From G963717155 sp963717155 (lineage in GTDB: Bacteria > Actinomycetota > Thermoleophilia > Gaiellales > JALYLC01), in the NCBI GenBank assembly GCA_963717155.1, contig OY970326.1:4216001-4280000 (forward strand): 64,000 bases of DNA. The letters run 5' to 3'. Below, in pieces: positions 37,258 through 45,929 of the stretch (the stretch's first letter is position 1; each line of letters starts with the position of its first letter). Position numbers and translations under genes: made by a program. The notes beneath the pieces were generated by a model. The model searched no databases. It was given only the letters and a program-made list of their open reading frames with translations, and was not told the DNA's origin.

Positions 37258-38607
37258 TTAGAAGAAGCCCTTGGGGATCAGGCCGTGCTCGCGTGCCTCG
37301 CGTTCGAGCTCGTCGCGGAAGTCCGGGTGAGCGATCGAGATCATCGCCTGGACGCGCTGGGGGACGGACTTGCCCTTGAGGTTGACGATCCCGTGCTCGG
37401 TGACGACGTACATGATGTCGGAGCGCGTGGCGGTGACGACGTTGCCGGGCGTGAGGTCGACGACGATGCGGCTCGCGCGCGCGCCACGCCGCTCGTAGGT
37501 GGACGACATGCAGATGAACGACTTGCCGCCCGCCGAAGCGTAGGCGCCGCGTATGAACTGGGCCTGCCCGCCCGTGCCGCTGATGTGGCGGTGGCCGGCC
37601 GACTCGCTGGCGGCCTGGCCTTGCAGATCCATCTGCGTCGTGTTGTTGATCGACACCACGCGTTCGTTCTGCATCACGATGTGCGGCTGGTTGACCAGGT
37701 CGACGGCGTGGCAGAGGAAGTCTGGGTTGCGATCGGCCGTCTCGTACTGCGCCCGCGTCCCGACCCCGAAGGTGCAGACGATCTTGCCGGGGTAGAGCTT
37801 CTTGCGGGCGCCGGTGACCACGCCGGCCCGGTAGAGGTCGATGATGCCGTCTGTGAGCATCTCTGTATGGATCCCCAGGTCGCGCACGCCGCTCTCGAGC
37901 AGCAGCGAGCAGACGGCGTTCGGCATCGCGCCGATGCCGATCTGCAGGCAGCTGCCATCCTCGATCTCGGCCGCGATCAGCTGCGCCACGGCACGGTCGA
38001 TGTCGGTGGGAGGCGGATTCGGGATCTCGGGCGCAGCGTCGCCGCCGCCGTCGATGACGTAGTCGACCTCGCTCTCGTGCATCGCGTTTTCGAGGCCGTC
38101 GAGATAGGGCAACCCGGCAGACTCCTCGACGACGACGATCTTGGCGCGCTCCATGATGGCGCGTTGCCAGAGAGTGGCGAGGCTGAAGTTGTAGAAGCCG
38201 TGTTCGTCCTTCGGGCAAACCTTGATCACGGCGATCTCAGGTGGGTCGATGAAACGCCGGTAGTAGTCCGGGATCTCGCCGAGGTTGCACGGGATGTAGT
38301 TGGCGCAACCGACGTCGCCCTTCGCGCGGTCGTAGCCGGTGTAGTGCCAGTTGAACCAGTGGAAGTGCTCGCGGCCAGGGTCGGCCTCGAGCACCGCGCG
38401 CGGCCGCAGCGTCAGGCACGCGCGGATCTTCACATCCTCGAGCTCGTCGACGCGCTCGGCGAGCGCGCTGTCGAACACGTCCGGCTGGCCCATGCCCGCG
38501 CCATACTCGACCCAGTCGCCGGAGCGGACGAGCGCCGCGGCATCTGCCGCCGAGATGCGTTCCGTGCGCGCCGGCCTCGCCGCTCCCACGAACTCACGTG
38601 CCGCCAT
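37258..38607 (-). CDS. Acetyl-CoA hydrolase/transferase-family CoA-transferase
   Basis: 449-residue class I-type CoA-transferase of the acetate/4-hydroxybutyrate/propionate group. The catalytic glutamate that forms the glutamyl-CoA thioester is likely Glu249 in GIHTEMLTDGIID. Other family features are LQIGIGAMPNAV, GTRAQYETADRNPDF and ISGTGGQAQFIRGAYASAGG. It would move CoA between short acyl groups, for example in fermentation-product or branched-acid use. It lies convergent to the tRNA, with a roughly 235-base upstream region holding an operator-like palindrome. Confidence 0.9.
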   Translation of the reverse strand: MAAREFVGAARPARTERISAADAAALVRSGDWVEYGAGMGQPDVFDSALAERVDELEDVKIRACLTLRPRAVLEADPGREHFHWFNWHYTGYDRAKGDVGCANYIPCNLGEIPDYYRRFIDPPEIAVIKVCPKDEHGFYNFSLATLWQRAIMERAKIVVVEESAGLPYLDGLENAMHESEVDYVIDGGGDAAPEIPNPPPTDIDRAVAQLIAAEIEDGSCLQIGIGAMPNAVCSLLLESGVRDLGIHTEMLTDGIIDLYRAGVVTGARKKLYPGKIVCTFGVGTRAQYETADRNPDFLCHAVDLVNQPHIVMQNERVVSINNTTQMDLQGQAASESAGHRHISGTGGQAQFIRGAYASAGGKSFICMSSTYERRGARASRIVVDLTPGNVVTATRSDIMYVVTEHGIVNLKGKSVPQRVQAMISIAHPDFRDELEREAREHGLIPKGFF

Positions 38608-38647
38608 ACCGCGCGCTCCTCAGCCTCCGTTCGAGCCGCGAGCGTAC

Positions 38648-38702
38648 GCAGGCGCCGCCGCCTGCGCAAGTGCTCGAGCGGGGCCGGGCGCCTCCGGCCC
38701 GG
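38648..38702. terminator. Two consecutive GC-rich hairpins
   Basis: GCAGGCG-CCGC-CGCCTGC (38648-38665) and, just upstream on the minus strand, GGGCCGG-GCGCCT-CCGGCCC (about 38681-38700). They follow the stop of the CMD-family gene and precede the CoA-transferase start, so they may end the former transcript. No T-run is visible, and high background GC makes chance hairpins common. Confidence 0.35.
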
Positions 38703-38759
38703 ACCCGGCTTCGCGCCCGCCGCCTCGGCCGGCGTGCTCTGCGGCCTCGAGGTCGTGAC

Positions 38760-38774
38760 TGACCTTGAAGGTCA
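38760..38774. promoter_or_regulatory. Perfect palindrome TGACCTTGAAGGTCA (operator-like)
   Basis: Seven-base half sites (TGACCTT / AAGGTCA) flank one central base. It lies in the gap between the CMD-family gene and the CoA-transferase gene, 153 bases before the latter's start. The low GC and perfect symmetry stand out against the surroundings. A dimeric repressor site is plausible. No cognate regulator is obvious, though a FadR-type regulator gene lies about 550 bases away. Confidence 0.45.
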
Positions 38775-38842
38775 TCGCCTGCACCCGCAGTGTTGCCCGA
38801 GCGTGACGTCGACTGGCGCTCGTGAGATGCGGAAGGCGTCCG

Positions 38843-39226
38843 TCAATCATCCTCATTCTCGGCGAACACCTCCAGCGCCACCTGGTAGCTGTCGAATGCA
38901 CGCGCCGCGCCCGCGTACGCCTCCACGTGGATGAACAACTCCACGATCTCGGCCCTGGTCACGCCGTTGCGCAGTGCGATCCGAAGCTGCCCGCGCAACG
39001 GTTCCCGGGTGCCGAGTGTCGCCGCGATGGTGACGGACACGAGCGCGCGGCTGCGGACATCGAGTCCGGCGCGACTCCAGGAGTCGCCGAAGGTGTGCCT
39101 GGTCGCGAGCCGGCGAAAGTCCTCGCCCACGGGCGGCTCACCTGCTCCCAGCGGGAGCGTGAGCGGCCCGCCGAGCAGCTCCGCCGCCTTCGCGAATGCC
39201 GCCTGGTCGATCTGCGAATCATCCAT
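38843..39226 (-). CDS. Carboxymuconolactone decarboxylase-family protein
   Basis: 127-residue all-helical CMD/AhpD-like protein. The family core is seen in LDVRSRALVSVTIAATLGTR, LRGQLRIALRNGVTRAEIVE and LFIHVEAYAGAARAFDSYQV. The CxxC of AhpD is absent, so it belongs to the lactone-decarboxylase-like branch rather than the peroxidase branch. ATG 39226 is the start. It is divergent from a FadR-type regulator, which may control it. Confidence 0.85.
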   Translation of the reverse strand: MDDSQIDQAAFAKAAELLGGPLTLPLGAGEPPVGEDFRRLATRHTFGDSWSRAGLDVRSRALVSVTIAATLGTREPLRGQLRIALRNGVTRAEIVELFIHVEAYAGAARAFDSYQVALEVFAENEDD

Positions 39227-39241
39227 GGGGGTTGTGTATCA
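39227..39241. promoter_or_regulatory. Inverted repeat GGTTG-N5-CAACC in a divergent promoter
   Basis: Five-base arms separated by TGTAT, immediately upstream of the CMD-family start and 85 bases from the divergent FadR-type gene. Position and symmetry suit an operator for that regulator. The site does not match the core GTNNNAC of FadR itself, so assignment is tentative. Confidence 0.35.
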
Positions 39242-39325
39242 ACCGCTCGCGTACGACCCGGATACGGCAGCGACATGCTCCTGCCGCTGCTCCGCTGCTC
39301 CGCGAGGCTGGTCTAGCCTGCGGGA

Positions 39326-40039
39326 ATGCCCGCGTCGGATGCCAAGCTCGAGCTCTCCCCGGCACCTCGACGAAAGCTCAGTGAGACCGTTGCGGACGCG
39401 TTGCTGGCCGGCGTGCGGGACTTGCCGCCGGGAACGAAGGTCCCCTCCGAGCGGGAGCTGACGAAGGATCTCGGCGTCGGTCGCTCGACGGTGAGGGAGG
39501 CCCTCAATGGCCTCGCCATGCTGGGCATCGTCGAGATCCGTCACGGCCAGGGAGTGTTCGTCTCGCGCGAACCGCCACCGACGAGCGAGTCGTCGGCCAT
39601 CGCCTCCGCGCTCGAGCGAGGTGTCACGAACGAGTTCATCGAGGCGCGCCTGATCGTCGAAGTGGAGGTCGCGCGCCTGGCTGCCAAGCGCCGCACCGAC
39701 GACGACCTCGCGACGATGGCCACCGCACTCGTCGTCCAGGAGTCGCGTCTCGGCGGCGAGATCGATGCGATCGTCGAGACCGCCGCGTCCTTCAACCTCC
39801 TGCTCGCCGACGCCGCGCACAACGAGGTCCTGCGCGCGATGATCCAGTCGTTCGTCACGCTCATGGTCGAGCGCGGCCCTCGCGTCTACCGGCTCGAAGG
39901 TTTTGGCGAATGGGACCTGCAGGAGAATCGGGGCCTTTTCGAAGCCGTTCGCGACCGGGACGCCGAGCGCGCGGCCAGGTTGATGCGCGAGCACATCGAA
40001 GAGCTCGCCCGGCGCTACCGCGCCGTCGGCGCGATGTAG
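39326..40039 (+). CDS. GntR-family regulator, FadR (FCD) subfamily
   Basis: 237 residues. The N-terminal winged helix (PPGTKVPSERELTKDLGVGR, STVREALNGLAMLGIVEIRH, GQGVFVS) is followed by an FCD ligand domain (EARLIVEVEVARLAAKRRTD, HNEVLRAMIQSFVTLMVER, ARLMREHIEELARRY). In the FCD helices, acidic and histidine residues that usually hold a metal are only partly conserved. It is divergent from the CMD-family gene and convergent with the ConA-like gene, so its target could be either side. Confidence 0.88.
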   Translation: MPASDAKLELSPAPRRKLSETVADALLAGVRDLPPGTKVPSERELTKDLGVGRSTVREALNGLAMLGIVEIRHGQGVFVSREPPPTSESSAIASALERGVTNEFIEARLIVEVEVARLAAKRRTDDDLATMATALVVQESRLGGEIDAIVETAASFNLLLADAAHNEVLRAMIQSFVTLMVERGPRVYRLEGFGEWDLQENRGLFEAVRDRDAERAARLMREHIEELARRYRAVGAM

Positions 40040-40057
40040 CGGCCCGGTCGCGCGCGC

Positions 40058-40765
40058 TCAGTCGTCGTAGGTGTCGACCTCGAAATGCGCCAGCCCGTGG
40101 TCGACGTTGGTGTTTCCGACGCCGAAGTTGAAGCCGACGCCCGGCGCGCCTGTGGGATAGGTGGCGTCGACGGCGCTGATGACCTCCACACCGTTGATGT
40201 AGCCCTTGAGGACGTTGCCGATGATCGTGGCCTCGACCTCGTCGCCATCCACGATCCCGACCTCCGGACCGGTGCGGCGCTGCAGCGACTTCCAGTTCCC
40301 GATCGCGCCGTCCCAGCGAACGATCTCCGCGTAGCTCGCCTCGCCCTTGAAGCAGCGCCAGAACACCTCGTAGCCGGTGCAGCTGTGCGGGACCAACGTG
40401 TGGCGCAGGCGGAACTGGACTTCCTGGAAGTACTCCTCGGTCGGGTTCCTGATGAAGACCGTCGCCTTCCCGTGCTGGTTCGGTCCCCAGTCGCCCGTGA
40501 GGACTGCGGTGGGATCGTCGTAGTCACCGGCCGGCGTCTCCTCGTCGGTCGCCTCGAGGTTTCCCTGCTCCGCGCGCCGCTCGGGCGCGCCCATGCGGCT
40601 GACGGCGCCGAAGCACTCGCCGTTCTTCGAGATGACGTCGATCCAGTCGATGCCGTCCTTGCGGCCGTTGAGCCACATGCCGCCCTCGGAGATCGGATCC
40701 TCGTCGCGCTCGAAGTCGGTGCTGTACGACCGTACGAGCGTGCCCTTCGGTGCATGGTCTGTCAT
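40058..40765 (-). CDS. ConA-like (DUF1080/LamG-type) beta-sandwich protein
   Basis: 235 residues without a signal peptide. The sequence has the hallmarks of a concanavalin A-like jelly roll: GMWLNGRKDGIDWIDVISKN, QVQFRLRHTLVPHSCTGYEV, NWKSLQRRTGPEVGIVDGDE, GYINGVEVISAVDATYPTGA and GVGFNFGVGNTNVDHGLAHF. Such domains occur in 3-keto-glycoside hydrolases and carbohydrate-binding proteins. ATG 40765 has a GGGGGAT site. It is the last gene of the minus-strand carbohydrate operon, so a role in handling the imported sugar is inferred. Confidence 0.7.
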   Translation of the reverse strand: MTDHAPKGTLVRSYSTDFERDEDPISEGGMWLNGRKDGIDWIDVISKNGECFGAVSRMGAPERRAEQGNLEATDEETPAGDYDDPTAVLTGDWGPNQHGKATVFIRNPTEEYFQEVQFRLRHTLVPHSCTGYEVFWRCFKGEASYAEIVRWDGAIGNWKSLQRRTGPEVGIVDGDEVEATIIGNVLKGYINGVEVISAVDATYPTGAPGVGFNFGVGNTNVDHGLAHFEVDTYDD

Positions 40766-40784
40766 GGCATATCCCCCTCTGACA

Positions 40785-40795
40785 ACTGGTCTGCT
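40785..40795. repeat. 11-base motif shared with the upstream end of the ABC-transporter genes
   Basis: ACTGGTCTGCT here (20 bases before the ConA-like start) recurs exactly at 47217-47227, about 35 bases before the transporter ATPase start. Here it runs into a CTGCT-G-AGCAG palindrome. A common regulator site is plausible. Eleven matching bases in two promoter-proximal positions of one operon is suggestive, not conclusive. Confidence 0.35.
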
Positions 40796-40852
40796 GAGCA
40801 GTCCTCGAAAGGATGCACTGCGCCCCCCGACCCGTCAAGTCCCCGGGGCGCG

Positions 40853-41626
40853 TCAGCGTGCCGGCAGAAAGCGGCGGACAGCCGCGAGCGTTTCTTCCGT
40901 CGACGCCGCGGGCTCGTATTCGAGCCCGATGCGGCCGTGGTAGCCGTGCTCGGCAAGCCACGTGAAGGCGGCCATCCAGTCGATCGTGCCCGTCCCGGGC
41001 TCGTGGCGGCCCGGCGCATCGGCGACGTGGATATGCCCGACGTCGGACAGCCGGGATCCGAGCACGTCCTCCATGCACTCGCCCATCACGACCGCGTGGT
41101 AGAGGTCGAAGAGCAGCTTCACGTTGCTCGCGCCGACCTCGTCGACGATCGCGAATCCGTCGTCGGTCGAGTCGAGGAACGTGCCGACGTGGTCGACGCG
41201 CGTATTGAGCGGCTCGAGCAGGAGAGTGACGCCTCGGGCGGCAGCCACGGGCGCTGCGCGAAGTAGCGAAGCAACCATCGCCGCGCGCTGCGCGGCGGCG
41301 GGCAGGCGCTCGTCGCGATCCCCCGACACGACGATGAGATTGCGACAGCCCAATCGGGCGGCCGTGTCCGCCGACTCGGCGACGGCCGCCACGACCGCAT
41401 CGCCGGCTGAGGGATCGGCCAGCGGAACCGCGGGGTCGACGGCGAAGGCCGATACCTCCAGGCCGGTCTCGCCCAGCACGCGGGCGATCCGCTCGATGTC
41501 GTGGTTGCGCCAGCCCCAGAACTCCACCGCCGGGATACCCGCGGCCCGTGCGGCGCGAATGCGTGGCTCGAAGTCGTCGCCCGCCTCGCTGAACAGCCAC
41601 TCGATGCAGGCGGAGAGCTCAAGCAT
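40853..41626 (-). CDS. Sugar-phosphate isomerase/epimerase-like TIM barrel (hydroxypyruvate isomerase type)
   Basis: 257 residues of the AP-endonuclease-2-type TIM barrel. Features are IPAVEFWGWRNHDIERIARV, LIVVSGDRDERLP, TLLLEPLNTRVDHVGTFLDS, VKLLFDLYHAVVMGECMEDV, VGHIHVADAPGRHEPGTGTI and GRIGLEYEP, which supply the Glu, Asp, His, Glu metal ligands of hydroxypyruvate isomerase and related epimerases. ATG 41626 lies inside the end of the dehydrogenase gene (8-base overlap). It would isomerise a breakdown product in the carbohydrate-acid pathway. Confidence 0.88.
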   Translation of the reverse strand: MLELSACIEWLFSEAGDDFEPRIRAARAAGIPAVEFWGWRNHDIERIARVLGETGLEVSAFAVDPAVPLADPSAGDAVVAAVAESADTAARLGCRNLIVVSGDRDERLPAAAQRAAMVASLLRAAPVAAARGVTLLLEPLNTRVDHVGTFLDSTDDGFAIVDEVGASNVKLLFDLYHAVVMGECMEDVLGSRLSDVGHIHVADAPGRHEPGTGTIDWMAAFTWLAEHGYHGRIGLEYEPAASTEETLAAVRRFLPAR

Positions 41627-42672
41627 GCTCGCCGACCGTGCCCTCGCCGAAGGTGAAGACGCACTGCAGCACGTCGGGCTCCCGGCGATCCAGGCTTCCG
41701 TACGCGTCCGTCGGCGGCCTCGGGTGCGAACTCGTGCGTGATGTAGCGCTCGAGCGGAAGCTCGGCCAGGAGCGCAAGGCTGAGCGCGTTGCGTCGCTCG
41801 ACCGACCACAGCCGCCCGAGCTCGGGGCTCACGTTCCCGACCTGCGACGAGTGGATGCGAACGCGGTTGTGGTGGAACTCCGCCCCGAGCTCCAACGCGT
41901 CGATCGCGCCGCCGTACCACGAGAGCGCGATCACGAGGCCGTCGACGCCGACCGAGCGGATCGCGGCGTTGAGCGCCGGAGCCGCCCCCGATGCGTCGAT
42001 CACGATGTCGGCTCCACGCCCGCCCGTGTGCTCGAGCACGGCTTCGGGTACGCCGTCGGACGGCTGCAGCACGGTCGTCGCGCCCGCCTCGAGCGCGAGC
42101 TCGCGGCGTAGCGCAACGTCGTCGACGCCGATCACGACGCCTGCGCCGGCACGCCGCAGCAAGCGGGTGACGAGCAGGCCGACCACCCCGAGCCCCGAGA
42201 CGACGACGACGTCGCCGAGGTTCGGGTGGGCGTCGAGCACGCCGTTCAGCGCCGTCGTCAGATTCGCGTAGAAGACACCGCGGCGGACGTCGGCCAGCGG
42301 GGGCAGCCGGACCAGGCCCTGTTCCGCGACCACGTTCCAGGCGCGGTGCGGTTGATAGCTGAAGACCGTCTCACCGACCAGCGACCCTCGAACGCCAGGC
42401 CCGGCGGCCGCGACCGTCCCGACGTTGGCATAGCCGTAGACCAGTGGATACGTCCACTCCGGCTCGCCGGGGACGAACAGGTGGGACTCCCGGTCCTGGC
42501 GCCGCCGCCACTGGGGCGCGACTCCCCGGTACACGTTCAGCTCGGTGCCGGCGCTGATGCCGGAGCAGATCGTCTCGACGAGCACCTCGCCCTCGCCGGG
42601 ACTGGGGATCGGTTCGTCGCGGAGCCCGACCTGACGGGGCCCGGTGATGATCACGGTCGGATTGCGCGGCAT
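41619..42672 (-). CDS. Medium-chain dehydrogenase, BchC-like zinc-independent type (one frameshift)
   Basis: About 350 residues. The N-domain has EVLVETICSGISAGTELNVY, and the Rossmann motif is VVVSGLGVVGLLVTRLLRRA. The canonical zinc-binding GHE is replaced by VYGYANVGTV, placing it with BchC-like sugar dehydrogenases often found next to isomerase genes. An inserted base near 41720 shifts the last 35 codons. Corrected, it ends ...LQCVFTFGEGTVGEHA with its TGA overlapping the isomerase start. ATG 42672 (GAGGG nine bases upstream) is preferred to ATG 42681. Confidence 0.82.
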
Positions 42673-42714
42673 GGCTGTCATCCCTCGAGGGCATGTGTCG
42701 ACGCGGAGCGGCTG

Positions 42715-43551
42715 TCAATCAACGCGCGAGCCCTTGACGAACGCGGCGAGGAACTGCCGCTGCAGGACGACGTACAGCACGATGATCGGCACGGCGACGA
42801 TGATGGCCGCGGCCGTCAGCTCGGCGATGTTGACATCGAATCGGCCCTGGAAGTTCGCGAGTGCGAGCGGTGCCGTCGCGTGATCGGAGTCGGAGATCAT
42901 CACGACCGGGAGCAGGAACTCGTTCCAGTTCCACATGAAGCTCAGGATGACCATCGTCGCGATGGCAGGCCGCGCGAGCGGCACCAGGATCTCCCACAGG
43001 AGACGCCACGAGGACGCGCCTTCGATCCACGCCGTCTCGAGAAAGCTCCTCGGGATGCTGCGGAAGAACCCGCGCATCCAGTAGACGCCGAACGCGAGAG
43101 AGAGGGCGCTCTGGGGGAGGATCAATGCCCAGTAGGTGTCGGTGAGTCCGTATGAGCGCAGCTGGTAGTAGAGCGGGATGATCAGCGCCTCGTACGGCAC
43201 GACGATACCGACGATGAAGAGCAGTGCGAGCCACCCGCGGACCGGCGTTCGAAGCGCCCCCAACGCGAACCCGGCCATGATCGAGCCGAGCGCCGAGATG
43301 GCCACGATGCTGGTCGTGACGATCGCGCTGACCTTCAGGTGCGTGGCGAACTGACCTGAGGTCCACGCGTGTCGGAAGTTCGCTCCCGTGATCGTGGATG
43401 GCACGGAGAAGCCCGTCACCAGATCGCCGGACGGCGTGATCGAGCCGATCACGATCAGTAGGAGCGGCAGGAGCGTGAATGCTGCGAGGAGCCAGAGCAC
43501 TCCCGATGTGGCCACGCGATCGAGACGCGTGCTGATCCCCTTGGATGCCAC
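42715..43551 (-). CDS. Carbohydrate ABC transporter permease, MalG type
   Basis: 278 residues, six helices. The N-terminal helix is VLWLLAAFTLLPLLLIVIGS. The EAA loop EGASSWRLLWEILVPLARPA contacts the ATPase. FMWNWNEFLLPVVMIS is the usual CUT1 permease segment near the C-terminus. It starts four bases after the MalF-type stop. It would pair with that protein to import an oligosaccharide or sugar acid. Confidence 0.92.
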   Translation of the reverse strand: MASKGISTRLDRVATSGVLWLLAAFTLLPLLLIVIGSITPSGDLVTGFSVPSTITGANFRHAWTSGQFATHLKVSAIVTTSIVAISALGSIMAGFALGALRTPVRGWLALLFIVGIVVPYEALIIPLYYQLRSYGLTDTYWALILPQSALSLAFGVYWMRGFFRSIPRSFLETAWIEGASSWRLLWEILVPLARPAIATMVILSFMWNWNEFLLPVVMISDSDHATAPLALANFQGRFDVNIAELTAAAIIVAVPIIVLYVVLQRQFLAAFVKGSRVD

Positions 43552-43555
43552 CGGC

Positions 43556-44461
43556 TCAGCCCCCGCGGCTTTCCAGCAGGCGACTGATGCCAGCCGCGAT
43601 CACGAAGACGATGCCCGCCAGGACGACTGCGAGAGCCGCCGCGTACCCCACGTTGCCGACGAGGAAGGCCTGGCTGTAGATGAGGAAGGATGGCGTCAAC
43701 GTGCTCTCACCCGGGCCACCCTGGGTCGTGACGAAGATGAGATCGAACGCCCGAAGCGCCGTGATGACGGTGAGGGTCGCGGCGATCGCGATCTCGTTGC
43801 GAAGGCCCGGCACGGTCACGAGCGTGAGCTCCCGGAGCGGCCCGGCTCCATCGGCGCGCGCGGCCTCGTAGAGCGATCGCGGAATCTTCTGGATGCCGCC
43901 GACGAAGAGCACCATCACGAACCCGAACATGGCCCAGGTGCCGATCACGCCGACTGACGGGAGCGCCCAGCCGAAGTCGCCCAGCCACGCCTTCGCGAAC
44001 GCACCGAGACCGACGGCGCGGAGCACGACGTTGACAGGGCCGTTCTGGTCGAACATCCAGCGCCAGCTGACCCCGACGACCACCGGAGCGACGACCTGGG
44101 GGAGGAAGAAGATCGCGAGAAGAAAGCCGCTACCCCAGACTCGTACTCGTGCAAGAGACGACGCGACGAAGAGGCCGATCATCAACGGCAGGACCGCGTA
44201 GAAGATCACGAGCACGAGGGCGTGCTCGAAGGCGAGCCTGGCGGTCGGGTCGTGCAGGAGCGAGTCGTAGTTGTGGAGCCCGACCCAGTGCCTGGAGCTG
44301 ACGCCGTCCCACCGGAACAGCGAGAGCCAGAGACCGTCGACGAGCGGCAGCACGACGAACGTGACGAACAGCGCCACGGCCGGAAGCATGTACAGCAAGC
44401 CGATCCGGCCGGGCTCACCAGGGGCGTTCTTCCTGGTGCCCTCCAGAGCTCGCGCCGACAC
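43556..44461 (-). CDS. Carbohydrate ABC transporter permease, MalF type
   Basis: 301 residues from GTG 44461. The first helix is LLYMLPAVALFVTFVVLPLV, and the EAA loop is ARADGAGPLRELTLVTVPGL. The frame is open to GTG 44500, but that start would lie inside a strong hairpin in the spacer after the binding-protein gene, so I favour 44461. No clear ribosome-binding site is visible at either. It belongs with MalG-type and ATPase subunits in the same transcript. Confidence 0.9.
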   Translation of the reverse strand: MSARALEGTRKNAPGEPGRIGLLYMLPAVALFVTFVVLPLVDGLWLSLFRWDGVSSRHWVGLHNYDSLLHDPTARLAFEHALVLVIFYAVLPLMIGLFVASSLARVRVWGSGFLLAIFFLPQVVAPVVVGVSWRWMFDQNGPVNVVLRAVGLGAFAKAWLGDFGWALPSVGVIGTWAMFGFVMVLFVGGIQKIPRSLYEAARADGAGPLRELTLVTVPGLRNEIAIAATLTVITALRAFDLIFVTTQGGPGESTLTPSFLIYSQAFLVGNVGYAAALAVVLAGIVFVIAAGISRLLESRGG

Positions 44462-44478
44462 GCCTATGCGCGACGAGG

Positions 44479-44502
44479 GGGTGCCGGCCGAAGCCGGCAC
44501 CC
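44479..44502 (-). terminator. Strong intra-operon hairpin after the binding-protein gene
   Basis: GGGTGCCGGC-CGAA-GCCGGCACCC is a perfect 10-bp stem with a tetraloop, located between the binding-protein stop (44559) and the MalF-type start. Hairpins at this point in sugar-importer operons usually protect or partially terminate the message, giving excess binding protein over permeases. It is the clearest stem-loop in this operon. Confidence 0.6.
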
Positions 44503-44558
44503 GCTCGTGTCCGTTGTCTCCTCGCCGCGCGTGATCACGTCGAGCCGGGAGACGTCAG

Positions 44559-45929
44559 CTACTTGGTGTTGTGGAAGCCAGCCCATCCGGCCTGCGAGCT
44601 CTTGAGGAAGTCGGCAGGGCTCATCTTGCCCGCGGCCATGGACTGCACGTTCGCGAGCATGTCGTTCGGTGCCGCCTGCGGATAGGCCGTGTCCAGGTAG
44701 GGCACGAGATTCCCGTTCGCGAGCACGTGTGCGTAGCTCTGCACGATGGTGCTGAGCACCGGATTGCTCCCGAGCCCGATTGCCGGACCGGGCGCGCCCG
44801 GCGGATTCTGGTGCTTCATGATGATCGTCCGCGCGGTCTTGGTGGTCAGGAAGTTGAGGAACGTCGCCGCGGCATCGGGGTTCTTGCTCTTGGCCGTGAT
44901 CGCGACATCCCAGCCCATCGAGCCGGTCGACGGAGGAGTGACTCCGGCCTTGGCAGCGGGCAGCAAGAAGAACCCGGCGTTCTTCCCGAGCGCCTTGGTG
45001 TTGACCTCGGTCTCCCATGGGCCGTCGATCTTGTAGAGCGAGAGGCCCTTTCCGAAGCGGGCGACCGCGTCACCGTCGCTGACGCCGTTCGCGCCGTCCT
45101 CGAAGTAGCCGTTCTTGACCCACTGCTGGAGCACGGTGGCGGCCTTCGTCGTCCCCGGCGAGACGATGCTCGCTCCGGGGCGCGCGTTGTACCAGTTGAT
45201 CAGCGCGGACGGGCTTGCGAAATGGTCGGCGAGCAGCGCATAGGCGTGAATCCAGGGCCACTTGTCCAGGCCCCCGATCATCAGCGGCGTGACGCCCGCG
45301 CTCTTGGCCTTCTGCAGGCTCGCCTCGAACTCGGCGAACGTCTTGGGCTGCTTGAGGCCGAGCTTGGCGAGGATCGACTTGTTGTAGAAGACGCCGAGGA
45401 TCTCCGCGAAGTCCGGCACGCCGTAGATGTTGCCGGAGCCGACCTTCGTCCCGTCCTTCGACAGGTAGAGCTGGCGGATGAGCGGACCGAACGTCTTCTT
45501 CCAGTTGTATTTCGCCGCGTACTTGTCGACCGGGAGGAGCAAGCCGGGTGTTGCCAGCGACGCGAGAATGCCGCCCGGCGAGGAGTCTCCTTCGATCAGA
45601 TCGGGTGCGGACGACGACGACGCGCGCAGCTTCGCCGTGGTCTTGTAGTTCGCGTACGCCACAGGCACCCGCGTGATCGTCACGTTCGGGTTGGCCTTCT
45701 CGTAGGCGGCGATGAGCTCTGCCCACGCGGACTCGATCCCTGCGCTCTGGGCGTTGCTCATGAACGTCAGCTTGACGGGATCCGCCGCACTGCCGTTGTG
45801 CGCGGCGGGAGCGCTGCCCGCTGCGACCCCGCTCGCCGTTGCAACCGCAACCGCGACGAGCGTCGCGGCGATGGCGATGCGCGTACTCAGCGCCCTGCCC
45901 CTACCTCCTGGACCCAACGTTGCGTTCAC
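44559..45929 (-). CDS. Carbohydrate ABC transporter substrate-binding protein (family 1)
   Basis: 456 residues. A signal peptide (IAIAATLVAVAVATASGVAA) is followed by the family-1 pattern: VKLTFMSNAQSAGIESAWAE, AYEKANPNVTITRVPVAYAN, GNIYGVPDFAEILGVFYNKS, FARFGKGLSLYKIDGPWETE-like (AVARFGKGLSLYKIDGPWET), and a C-terminal KMSPADFLKSSQAG. No lipobox cysteine is evident, so it may be released or held by the signal anchor. GTG 45929 overlaps the ATPase stop (GTGA). The ligand is unknown. Confidence 0.92.
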   Translation of the reverse strand: MNATLGPGGRGRALSTRIAIAATLVAVAVATASGVAAGSAPAAHNGSAADPVKLTFMSNAQSAGIESAWAELIAAYEKANPNVTITRVPVAYANYKTTAKLRASSSSAPDLIEGDSSPGGILASLATPGLLLPVDKYAAKYNWKKTFGPLIRQLYLSKDGTKVGSGNIYGVPDFAEILGVFYNKSILAKLGLKQPKTFAEFEASLQKAKSAGVTPLMIGGLDKWPWIHAYALLADHFASPSALINWYNARPGASIVSPGTTKAATVLQQWVKNGYFEDGANGVSDGDAVARFGKGLSLYKIDGPWETEVNTKALGKNAGFFLLPAAKAGVTPPSTGSMGWDVAITAKSKNPDAAATFLNFLTTKTARTIIMKHQNPPGAPGPAIGLGSNPVLSTIVQSYAHVLANGNLVPYLDTAYPQAAPNDMLANVQSMAAGKMSPADFLKSSQAGWAGFHNTK

